Shown here: positions 9,580 through 16,037 of the stretch, piece by piece
How the letters are laid out: the number at the start of each line of letters is the position of its first letter
How positions within the stretch are numbered: position 1 is the stretch's first letter
Made by a program: the position numbers and the translations under genes
Source of the DNA: Acidobacteriota bacterium
GTDB lineage: Bacteria > Acidobacteriota > Vicinamibacteria > Fen-336
Length of the DNA: 64,000 bases
Reading direction: 5' to 3'
Assembly (NCBI GenBank): GCA_011526565.1
Contig: WYBL01000140.1
Coordinates: 55,656 to 119,655, forward strand
Notes under the pieces: model-generated
The model's database searches: none
Seen by the model: only the letters and a program-made list of their open reading frames with translations
Told to the model about the DNA's origin: nothing

Positions 9580-10421
9580 TGCTGATGAGCCACATCCGCG
9601 TGGAGCGCACCGGAGACGGCGTCGGCTGGCTGACCATCGACCGCCCGCAGCGGCTCAACTCGCTCGACGTCGAGACCGCCCGCGACCTGCGCAAGGCGGG
9701 GCTCGAGTTGTGCCGCGACACGGCGGTGCGCTGCGTCGTGCTCTCGGGCGTGAACGGCGTCTTCTGCAGCGGTGCCGACCTCAAGTACATCCGCGCCGGC
9801 GGCGAGGCGGCGGACCTCGGCTACCTGCAACCGAAGACGCGCGAGATCGCGGCCGGCCACGGCGAGCGCTTCAAGCAGATCCTCGAGTACCTGCACGCGA
9901 CGATCTCGGAGCTGAAGCGCGCGCCGAAGCCGGTGGTGGCGGCGGTCGACGGCGTCGCGGCCGCGGGCGGCTTCGGGCTGGCGATGGCCTGCGACATCGT
10001 GCTGGCCTCGGCCCGCTCGCGCTTCGAGTGGGCCTACGGCAAGACCGCGCTGACCGGGGCCGAGAGCTCGACCTTCTTCCTGCCGCGCCTCGTCGGCCTG
10101 CGCCGAGCGTTCGACCTCGCCTTCCTCAACCCGCGGCTCGACGCCGCGAAGGCGAAGGAGATCGGCCTCGTCAGCGAAGTGATCGCGGAGGCGGAGTGGG
10201 ACGCGGAGGTGCGGCGGATCGCCGCCCAGCTCGCCGCGGGTCCGACCCGCTCCTACGCTGTGACCAAGGCGCTGCTGCACGCGGCCGACGGCGTCGACCG
10301 CCTCGACCCCCACCTCGACCGCGAGCTCGACGAGCTGGCGCGCGCCGCCGACGGCGAGCTGGTCGCCGAGGGCATCACGGCCTTCTTCGAGAAGCGGCCG
10401 CCGAAGTTCCCCCATGCATGA
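9579..10421 (+). CDS. Crotonase-fold (enoyl-CoA hydratase/isomerase family) protein inside the hyp operon
   Basis: The 280-residue protein has a clear crotonase core: WLTIDRPQRLNSLD, FCSGADLKY (oxyanion hole), VVAAVDGVAAAGGFGLAMACDI and the helical C-terminus. The two glutamates of true enoyl-CoA hydratases appear replaced, with glycine in GGFGLAM and no Glu in the following YGKTALTGAESS segment, so ordinary hydratase chemistry is unlikely. Its ATG overlaps the hypE stop (TGATG) and its end overlaps hypA, so it is a true operon member. HypX, a CO-forming hydrogenase assembly factor, carries a crotonase domain at its C-terminus; a stand-alone analogue here is an attractive but unproven idea. 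TTG 9576 and ATG 9585 are other possible starts. Confidence 0.88.
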   Translation: MLMSHIRVERTGDGVGWLTIDRPQRLNSLDVETARDLRKAGLELCRDTAVRCVVLSGVNGVFCSGADLKYIRAGGEAADLGYLQPKTREIAAGHGERFKQILEYLHATISELKRAPKPVVAAVDGVAAAGGFGLAMACDIVLASARSRFEWAYGKTALTGAESSTFFLPRLVGLRRAFDLAFLNPRLDAAKAKEIGLVSEVIAEAEWDAEVRRIAAQLAAGPTRSYAVTKALLHAADGVDRLDPHLDRELDELARAADGELVAEGITAFFEKRPPKFPHA

Positions 10422-10755
10422 GTACTCGATCGTGCAGGCGCTGGTGAACCAGGTGGAGGAGCAGGTGCGCCGCCACCAGGCCCGCGCCGTGCACGCGGTG
10501 TGCGTGCAGGTCGGCGCCTTGTCGGGCGTCGACGTGGGGCTTCTGAAGACCGCCTACGACCTGTTCCGCGAGGACACGATCTGCGCGCGCGCCGAGCTGA
10601 AGGTGGAGCCGGTCGAAGCCCGCTGGGAATGCCGCGCCTGCCGTGCGGAACTGGCCCCCGGCGGCCCCTTGACGTGCGACCGCTGCGGCGGCGCGGTGCG
10701 GCTGGCGCAGGGCGACGAGATCGTGCTGGCGAAGCTCGAGCTGGAGGTGGCGTGA
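10414..10755 (+). CDS. hypA: Hydrogenase nickel-insertion protein HypA
   Basis: HypA is the nickel metallochaperone that works with HypB to load Ni into the large subunit. The 113-residue protein starts MHEYSIV, with the Ni-binding His2, and carries a zinc site made of two CxxC pairs (CRAC and CDRC, about residues 74-92). ATG 10414 lies inside the end of the crotonase gene, and the stop overlaps hypB as TGATG. Confidence 0.96.
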   Translation: MHEYSIVQALVNQVEEQVRRHQARAVHAVCVQVGALSGVDVGLLKTAYDLFREDTICARAELKVEPVEARWECRACRAELAPGGPLTCDRCGGAVRLAQGDEIVLAKLELEVA

Positions 10756-11510
10756 TGTGCGATTCGTGCGGCTGCGGTGACTCCAAGATCGTCCCGGTCG
10801 AGGTCCAGGAGCGCGTGCTCGCGGCCAACGACCGCCAGGCCGCCCACAACCGCTCCCACTTCCGCGAACGCGGCGTGCTCACGGTCAACCTGATGGGCTC
10901 GCCGGGCGCAGGCAAGACCGCGGTGCTCGAGTCGCTGTCGCGCCACTACGCCGGCTCGCGCAAGCTGGGCGCGCTGGCGGGCGACCTCGCCACCGAGAAC
11001 GACGCCAACCGGCTGGAGGCGGCCGGCATCCCGTCGCTGGCGATCACCACCGGCAACGCCTGCCACCTCGACGCCGACATGGTCCACGCGGCGCTGCACC
11101 GCCTCGCCTGGAAGGACGTCGACCTGCTGTTCGTGGAGAACGTCGGCAACCTGGTGTGCCCGGCGGTCTACGACCTCGGCCAGGAGTGCAACGTGGTCGC
11201 CCTCGCCGTCACCGAGGGCCTCGACAAGCCGATCAAGTACCCGGTGATGTTCAAGGGCGCGGACCTGGTGCTGCTGACCAAGACCGACCTGCTGCCGCAC
11301 CTGTCCGGCGTGTCGCTCGCGGGCTACGAGGACTCGCTGCGCAAGGTGATGCCGCGCTTCGAGGCGATCCCGGTCTGCGCCACGACGGGCGAAGGCCTCG
11401 ACCGCTTCGCGGCCTGGCTCGAGGCCCGCCGCGCGGCCATCCCCCGCGCGACCCACGCCCACGGTCTCGACCACCACCACGATCACCCGCACCACGCCCA
11501 CGGGCACTGA
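10755..11510 (+). CDS. hypB: Hydrogenase nickel-incorporation GTPase HypB
   Basis: HypB is the GTPase that stores nickel and drives its transfer through HypA. The 251-residue protein has the high-affinity N-terminal nickel motif (MCDSCGCGD), a P-loop GSPGAGKT near residue 51, and the further GTPase motifs ENVGNLVCPA and LLTKTDLL. Unusually it ends in a histidine-rich tail (HHHDHPHHAHGH); where known, such stretches usually follow the N-terminal motif. This is the last gene of the hydrogenase cluster. Confidence 0.96.
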   Translation: MCDSCGCGDSKIVPVEVQERVLAANDRQAAHNRSHFRERGVLTVNLMGSPGAGKTAVLESLSRHYAGSRKLGALAGDLATENDANRLEAAGIPSLAITTGNACHLDADMVHAALHRLAWKDVDLLFVENVGNLVCPAVYDLGQECNVVALAVTEGLDKPIKYPVMFKGADLVLLTKTDLLPHLSGVSLAGYEDSLRKVMPRFEAIPVCATTGEGLDRFAAWLEARRAAIPRATHAHGLDHHHDHPHHAHGH

Positions 11511-11820
11511 ACCCGCGCGGTACAGCTCTCGCTTGACCTCGAGCGCCTGCGCGCCGCTTGCGGCGGCCGCGCCTCGCTCTCCGCGGCGCGGGTCGGAGGG
11601 CTACAGTCGCCACGGGACGGCGACGGCGCCACAGAGTCACCGAGAGCACAGAGACGCACAGAGGCGGTAGATCCGTTGGCGAACCTCCGTAGTGCTCTGT
11701 GCCGCTGTGGCGCCGGTCTACGCGCGCCGGGCGTGGCGCCGCGTCCACCTCGGCCCGGACGCTGGCCGGGACCAGGCCTCGCCAGCAGCGAGCGCGGCCT
11801 GAGCGGCTGACGCCCTGGCG
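11511..11820. other. Gene-free stretch after hypB with a hairpin-forming repeat
   Basis: No convincing coding frame is seen. The notable content is the inverted repeat listed separately (11624-11715). The rest is GC-rich and featureless to the eye. Confidence 0.6.
11624..11715. repeat. Long imperfect inverted repeat (CACAGAG-type hairpin)
   Basis: The left arm CGGCGCCACAG (11624-11634) is the exact reverse complement of CTGTGGCGCCG (11705-11715). Inside, GCACAGAG near 11646-11653 pairs with CTCTGTGC at 11695-11702, and GAGGCGG near 11661 faces CCTCCG near 11684. The left arm also contains repeated CACAGAG words. Its composition differs from the flanking sequence. It looks like a dispersed REP-like palindrome or a transcript-end hairpin for the hydrogenase operon. 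Confidence 0.6.
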
Positions 11821-11826
11821 TATCAT
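11821..11826 (+). promoter_or_regulatory. Candidate -10 hexamer (TATCAT) of hicBA
   Basis: TATCAT ends six bases before the hicB ATG, so the transcript would be nearly leaderless. It stands out as AT-rich in a GC-rich setting. Confidence 0.35.
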
Positions 11827-11832
11827 GATTTC

Positions 11833-12024
11833 ATGCAGGCTCTGCGGTTCGTCTACTGGCAGGACGGTGACGCTTGGCTGGGCTACCTTGAGGAGTACCC
11901 CGATTATCAGACCCAGGGCACCTCGTTGGAGGACCTGAAGGATCACCTCCGGGACATGTGGTCGGACATCACTTCCGGGCACGTCCCCGCCGTTCGCCGA
12001 GTCGGTGAACTCGACGTCGCGTGA
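11833..12024 (+). CDS. hicB: HicB-family antitoxin
   Basis: A 63-residue protein with the small HicB fold: FVYWQDGDAWLGYLEEYPDY followed by GTSLEDLKDHL, the pattern seen in HicB/UPF0150 antitoxins (partial RNase H-like fold). It would neutralise the toxin encoded just downstream and may repress the operon. No separate DNA-binding tail is present, so it is a short-form HicB. The stop overlaps the hicA start as GTGA. The antitoxin comes first, the reverse of the classic hicA-hicB order. Confidence 0.8.
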   Translation: MQALRFVYWQDGDAWLGYLEEYPDYQTQGTSLEDLKDHLRDMWSDITSGHVPAVRRVGELDVA

Positions 12025-12197
12025 AGCGACGCGACCTGATCCAGAAGCTGGAAGCGTTGGGCTGCGAGCTGATCCGACACGGCGGGAAGCACGACTGGTA
12101 CCAGAATCCACGAACGCGAATGGCCCAGCCGGTACCGCGTCATGCCGAGATCAACGAACACCTCGCGCGCCATATCCTGAAGAGACTCGCGGACTAG
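12021..12197 (+). CDS. hicA: HicA-family mRNA interferase toxin
   Basis: This 58-codon frame starts at GTG 12021 and ends TAG 12195-12197. It reads KRRDLIQKLEALGC, then IRHGGKHDWY and PVPRHAEINEHLARHIL, matching the HicA double-stranded-RNA-binding-like fold. The catalytic histidine of the GGKHD segment is present. Such toxins cleave mRNA and are held in check by HicB. The overlap with hicB supports a coupled toxin-antitoxin operon. Confidence 0.85.
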   Translation: MKRRDLIQKLEALGCELIRHGGKHDWYQNPRTRMAQPVPRHAEINEHLARHILKRLAD

Positions 12198-12283
12198 CGC
12201 AGCTCTTCCACCACCCGCACCGCCAGGTCCACCTGGTCGAGGGGCGGCATGATGTGGGCGCCGGCGGCCTGGACCTGCTGCCG
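12194..12283 (-). pseudogene. Possible 3' end of an unidentified gene (remnant)
   Basis: On the minus strand, about 28 codons read like a normal protein C-terminus (AAGAHIMPPLDQVDLAV...VEELR) and end in TAG at 12196-12194, exactly back to back with the hicA stop. Upstream the frame dissolves into unrelated sequence. I cannot name the parent protein. It may be chance coding-like sequence, or the tail of a gene lost when neighbouring DNA was rearranged. Confidence 0.25.
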
Positions 12284-12345
12284 CCGACTAAACGTCGAAG
12301 TAGGCCGACTCGAAAGAGCTGCGCTCGCCGGACTCGCCCGCGGGT

Positions 12346-13260
12346 TCAGAGGTCGCTGGCGCTCCGGACCGCGAACGTGTCGCACTGGCGGGCGTCGCCG
12401 CTGTCGAAGCCGCGGCGGAACCATCGCGCGCGCTGTTCGCTCGAGCCGTGGGTGAACTTGCGCTCGTCGGAGTGGCCCAGGCTGTCGTCGCCGATCGCAT
12501 GCGCGGCGGTGAGCGCCTCGCGGAGATCTTCGTCGGTGATCTGGAGCGTCGCGCGGGAGCGATGACCCCAGACGCCCGCCAGGCAATCGGCCTGCAGTTC
12601 GACGCGCACGGAAGCCTGGTTCGACGTGTCGCCCTCCGGCTTGCGCCGGCCCGAGCCGATCAGGTGCTGCACGTGGTGGCCGACCTCGTGCGCGATGACG
12701 TAGGCCTGCGCGAAGTCGCCGGGCGCGCGCAGGCGCCGCTCCATCAGGTCGTAGAAGCTCGGATCGATGTACAGCTTCTGGTCCGCCGGGCAGTAGAACG
12801 GGCCGACGTCGGAGGTCGCGCCGCCGCAGCCCCCCGTCGACACGCTGTTCGCGAACACCACGAGCGTGGGAGCCTGGTAGGCGTTGCGTGCCGCGCCGTA
12901 GTCGGGCAGCTCGCGGGCCTGGAACTTCCCGGCCCACACGTCTTCGGTCGAGGCGAGCACGACGCGCGAGAAATCGCAGGCCGCGCCGTTCGCCGGCGAC
13001 GCCGCACAGACGCTGGCGCCTGGCGCCGAAGCCGCGCCCCTGCCGCCCCCGGTCAGGGTCCCCAGCAGCGCCTGCCTGAGCCCGGCCGGCATCAGGACGA
13101 ACGCGATGGCGCACACGGCCCCTGCGATCAGCGTGCCCTTGAACCCGAGCAGCCTCACGATCGACACCAGCGCCTGGATCGGGAGGCCCCCGCCACGGCC
13201 GCCGCGACCCGTGCCGCGATCTTCGAAGTTGTCGGATCGGCGGTGATCTTCGATTCGCAT
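12346..13260 (-). CDS. Neutral zinc metallopeptidase, YpfJ family
   Basis: The 304-residue protein has a basic, glycine-rich N-terminus, one membrane helix (about residues 38-60), then a periplasmic domain. That domain carries the zinc site HEVGHH and a downstream ELQADCLAG, in which the conserved Glu supplies the third ligand. The YIDPSFYDLM block is also typical of the putative neutral zinc metallopeptidase family (PF04228). It lies 34 bases downstream of the propeller membrane protein on the same strand and may share its transcript. The substrate is unknown. Confidence 0.88.
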   Translation of the reverse strand: MRIEDHRRSDNFEDRGTGRGGRGGGLPIQALVSIVRLLGFKGTLIAGAVCAIAFVLMPAGLRQALLGTLTGGGRGAASAPGASVCAASPANGAACDFSRVVLASTEDVWAGKFQARELPDYGAARNAYQAPTLVVFANSVSTGGCGGATSDVGPFYCPADQKLYIDPSFYDLMERRLRAPGDFAQAYVIAHEVGHHVQHLIGSGRRKPEGDTSNQASVRVELQADCLAGVWGHRSRATLQITDEDLREALTAAHAIGDDSLGHSDERKFTHGSSEQRARWFRRGFDSGDARQCDTFAVRSASDL

Positions 13261-13294
13261 GGCTGCCTCGCTGCGGGCTCGCGGTCGGCCCGCC

Positions 13295-14599
13295 CTAGCG
13301 TACCTTCAGCGCGAGCTCCCCGGCCAGGATCGGCGCGGCCGGGTCCGCCAGGTCGAAGGACCGCAGCGTCCGCTCCGCTCCGACGAGGAGCCGGCCGCCG
13401 CGCAGCGCGAGGGCCGGGTTGCGGCCGGCGGCGCGAACGTGCCCGAGCGATCGTGGGCTCGCTGCGTCCGTCACGTCGACCAGCGTGACGGCGCTGTCGT
13501 CCATCGCGCCGATCGCGACCAGGCCCGGCTGCGCCGCCAGGCGCCCGGGGCGGCCGGGCACGCTGAGCGTGCCGCGCGCGACGGGCGCGTCGCGGTCCGT
13601 GAAGTCCACGAGCCGCACCCTCCCCCGGTCGTCGACCACGGCCACGAGGCTGCCGCCGGCCACCACGTTCGTGGCCGGCGCTCCACCGGCGCTCCAGGTT
13701 CCCCGCGCGCGCAACGCCGAGGGGTCCGACAGGTCGAAGACGCGCAGCTCGCGCATGCCGGCCGGGTCGCCGATGGCGACCACGGCGTGCGTGGCGTCCA
13801 GCGCCGCGAGTCGGTAGACCGCCTCCGGCAACCCGAGCGATCCGACCTGCCGCGGCGCGCGGCCGCCTTCGTGCAGGGAGAGGCCCTCGAACGGGACGGC
13901 CACGAGCACCCGTGTTCCGACGGACGCCGCCTGGCCGACGGCTGAGACGGGCTTCGCCAGGCTCAGGCCGGAGGCCAGGTCGCGGACGTCCCAGGTCATC
14001 CGCGGGTCGGCGACCCAGGCGCTGCCCCCGTCGACGCCGGCCACCTGCCACCTGCGGGGACCGGTCCAGCTCTGGTTGACGCCGCCTTCGTGGGCGAGCG
14101 GGGCCGCGCCCTCTTCGGCCGGTCGGCCGGCCCCGTCCAACCGCACGCGCAGCAGCCAGCCGTTGCGCTCGTTGTCCGAGGACGCCGTGACCACGACCTG
14201 GTCGCCTGCGCCGAAGGCCACGTCCCGGATCGTCGAGGGCTGGGCCCTCGACTGCATCTCCTCGACGACGAAGAGCCCGCCCACCGGCGACGCGGCGAGC
14301 ACTGGCAGCACGAAGACGGCCACCGACGCCCAATGGTGGCCCCGGCGCCGGAGGAACCACGCGGCCGCGGCTGACGCCAGCCAGGCGACGGGGTAGGCGA
14401 GCAGGCTGCCGATCATGATCCACGGGGCCGCGGACGACGCCGAGCCGGGGGCGTCGAACATCATGGGCGAGAAGAGCAGCCCCATCGCGACCATCGGGAG
14501 CGGCAGCGCGAGCAGGACGGCCGCCGCGAGGGCGAGCAACAGCGTCACGGTGGAAGTCGCGGAGCGCGGCGGCCGGTGGCCGAGAGTCGAGCCGGGCAT
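13295..14599 (-). CDS. Membrane-anchored LVIVD-repeat beta-propeller protein
   Basis: The start was set at ATG 14599 (MPGSTLGHRPP). The N-terminal ~130 residues hold about three membrane helices (VTLLLALAAAVLLALPL, WIMIGSLLAYPVAWLASA, VAVFVLPVLAASPVGG). The rest is a chain of short repeats with the pattern 'LRVFDLSDPSAL..RGTW', 'VRLVDFTDRDAPVARGTL' and 'VTLVDVTDAASPRSLG', which match LVIVD repeats that form beta-propellers on the cell surface. The function is unknown; it probably binds something outside the membrane. Confidence 0.75.
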   Translation of the reverse strand: MPGSTLGHRPPRSATSTVTLLLALAAAVLLALPLPMVAMGLLFSPMMFDAPGSASSAAPWIMIGSLLAYPVAWLASAAAAWFLRRRGHHWASVAVFVLPVLAASPVGGLFVVEEMQSRAQPSTIRDVAFGAGDQVVVTASSDNERNGWLLRVRLDGAGRPAEEGAAPLAHEGGVNQSWTGPRRWQVAGVDGGSAWVADPRMTWDVRDLASGLSLAKPVSAVGQAASVGTRVLVAVPFEGLSLHEGGRAPRQVGSLGLPEAVYRLAALDATHAVVAIGDPAGMRELRVFDLSDPSALRARGTWSAGGAPATNVVAGGSLVAVVDDRGRVRLVDFTDRDAPVARGTLSVPGRPGRLAAQPGLVAIGAMDDSAVTLVDVTDAASPRSLGHVRAAGRNPALALRGGRLLVGAERTLRSFDLADPAAPILAGELALKVR

Positions 14600-14668
14600 G
14601 CCCGGCGATGCTACGTGAACGGCGCCGTTCGCCCGTAGTGGCCCGCGGCGAACACGGCGGTTTTCACC

Positions 14669-14729
14669 GACTATCCAAAACACTCACGGTGATTATGGAC
14701 AGTCGTCCAAAAGCGCCGTACCATCACCC
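14669..14729 (+). repeat. 61-base repeat, copy 1: palindromic promoter/operator of the AAA ATPase gene
   Basis: The sequence runs directly to the ATG at 14730. It holds TATCCA, then the perfect palindrome TCACGGTGA, then TGGAC-AGTC-GTCCA, so half-sites lie on both sides of the centre. It is AT-richer than its surroundings. A second copy, about 84% identical, lies at 20878-20938 with no ATPase gene after it. A control site for the ATPase gene is the likeliest role. Confidence 0.6.
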
Positions 14730-15845
14730 ATGCGCCGCGACCGCTACCTCCGTGCCCAGGTCCGCAAGGACCTCGCCCGCAAGATGGTGCTGGTCGCCGG
14801 CCCGCGCCAGGTGGGGAAGACCACCCTGGCGCGCAGCCTGCCGGGCGCAGCCCGCGCCTACCTGAACTGGGACGTGGCCGAGGACCGCACCCGCATCCTG
14901 CGGCGCGAGCTGCCGGCCGGAAAGCTCTGGGTCTTCGACGAAATCCACAAGTACCGCTCGTGGCGCGGGTATCTCAAGGGCCTCTTCGACGGCCGGCCGC
15001 GGGGGCAGCGCATTCTCGTCACCGGCAGTGCCCGGCTGGACTTCTATCGCTTCGGCGGCGACTCGCTGCAGGGGCGGTACCACCTGCTCAGGCTGCACCC
15101 GCTGTCGGCGGCCGAACTGGGCCTCGAGAAAGCTGCCGAGCTGCGCGACCTCCTGACGCTCGGCGGCTTCCCGGAGCCCTTCTTCGGCGGCTCGGAGGAG
15201 GAGGCCCGGCGCTGGTCGCGCCAGTACCGCAGCCTGCTGGTGCGCGAGGAACTGGCCAGCCTCGAGCGGGTCCAGGACCTGGGCAACGTCGAGCTGCTGT
15301 TGCTCCACCTGCCCGAGCGCGTCGGCTCGCCGCTGTCGATCAACGCGCTGCGCGAGGACCTGCAGGTCAGCCACAAGACGGTGGCCAACTGGCTTCGCAT
15401 CCTGGAGCGGCTGTACGCGGTCTTCCGCCTGCCGCCGTTCGGTGCCCCGCGGCTGCGCGCGGTCAAGAAGGAGCAGAAGCACTACCACTTCGACTGGAGC
15501 CTCGTGCCAGGCGACGCGCCCCGCTTCGAGAACCTGGTGGCGTCGCACCTGCTCAAGTGGGTCCATCACCAGCAGGACGTGCGCGGGCGGGACCTCGAGC
15601 TGCGCTACTTCCGCGACACCGACGGCCGCGAGGTGGACTTCGTCGTGGTCGAAGGGCGGCGGCCGGTGCTGGCCGTCGAGGCGAAGTGGGGCGACGCCGA
15701 GACCGACCGCTCGCTGCGCTACTTCAAGGCGCGCTTCCCGGACGCGGCCGCCTGGCAGGTCTCGGCCACGGGGACGAAGGACTTCCAGTCCCCGGAGGGC
15801 ATCCGCGTGGCCCCGGCCCTGACCCTGTTGCGCACGCTGGCCTGA
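14730..15845 (+). CDS. AAA-type ATP-binding protein with DUF4143 domain
   Basis: The 371-residue protein has a Walker A motif GPRQVGKTT (about 24-32), a Walker B-like LWVFDEIHK, GSARLDFYR, and the winged-helix/DUF4143 part (LREDLQVSHKTVANWLRILERLYAVFRL). It ends with a PD-(D/E)xK-nuclease-like core containing REVDFVV and AVEAKWG. This family is widespread, often mobile and of unclear role; nuclease-linked defence or plasmid-type functions have been suggested. The upstream palindrome suggests autoregulation. It stands alone, without an operon partner. Confidence 0.88.
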   Translation: MRRDRYLRAQVRKDLARKMVLVAGPRQVGKTTLARSLPGAARAYLNWDVAEDRTRILRRELPAGKLWVFDEIHKYRSWRGYLKGLFDGRPRGQRILVTGSARLDFYRFGGDSLQGRYHLLRLHPLSAAELGLEKAAELRDLLTLGGFPEPFFGGSEEEARRWSRQYRSLLVREELASLERVQDLGNVELLLLHLPERVGSPLSINALREDLQVSHKTVANWLRILERLYAVFRLPPFGAPRLRAVKKEQKHYHFDWSLVPGDAPRFENLVASHLLKWVHHQQDVRGRDLELRYFRDTDGREVDFVVVEGRRPVLAVEAKWGDAETDRSLRYFKARFPDAAAWQVSATGTKDFQSPEGIRVAPALTLLRTLA

Positions 15846-15906
15846 CCCGCACGGCGCCAGACGGGGTGGCGAGCCGGGTCGGCGTTCAGGTTCTCGGCCC
15901 CGCCAG

Positions 15907-15969
15907 TGCGCGAGCGGGCCGCCACCGCCAGCGCAGCCCCCCGCTGGCGCCCGCCGCTCCTCGCTCACC
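15907..15969. pseudogene. Short fragment resembling the MFS gene downstream
   Basis: Bases 15907-15926 match 18798-18817 with one mismatch, and 15949-15969 match 18947-18967. Both pieces are in the same order and orientation as the 3' part of the MFS gene, but only 22 bases apart instead of about 129. That looks like a decayed, internally deleted copy of an MFS gene tail lying between the ATPase and kinase genes. The rest of 15846-16037 shows no gene. Confidence 0.35.
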
Positions 15970-15997
15970 GCGCGGAGGGCATCGGCTGGTGACTGCG

Positions 15998-16003
15998 TAG
16001 AAT
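15998..16003 (+). promoter_or_regulatory. Candidate -10 hexamer (TAGAAT) of the kinase gene
   Basis: TAGAAT lies 34 bases before ATG 16038, followed by a purine-rich GAGGGGTGA that can serve as ribosome binding site. No clear -35 is seen. Confidence 0.4.
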
Positions 16004-16037
16004 CCGGGCAGTCCGCTGACTCGAGGGGTGACTTTTG

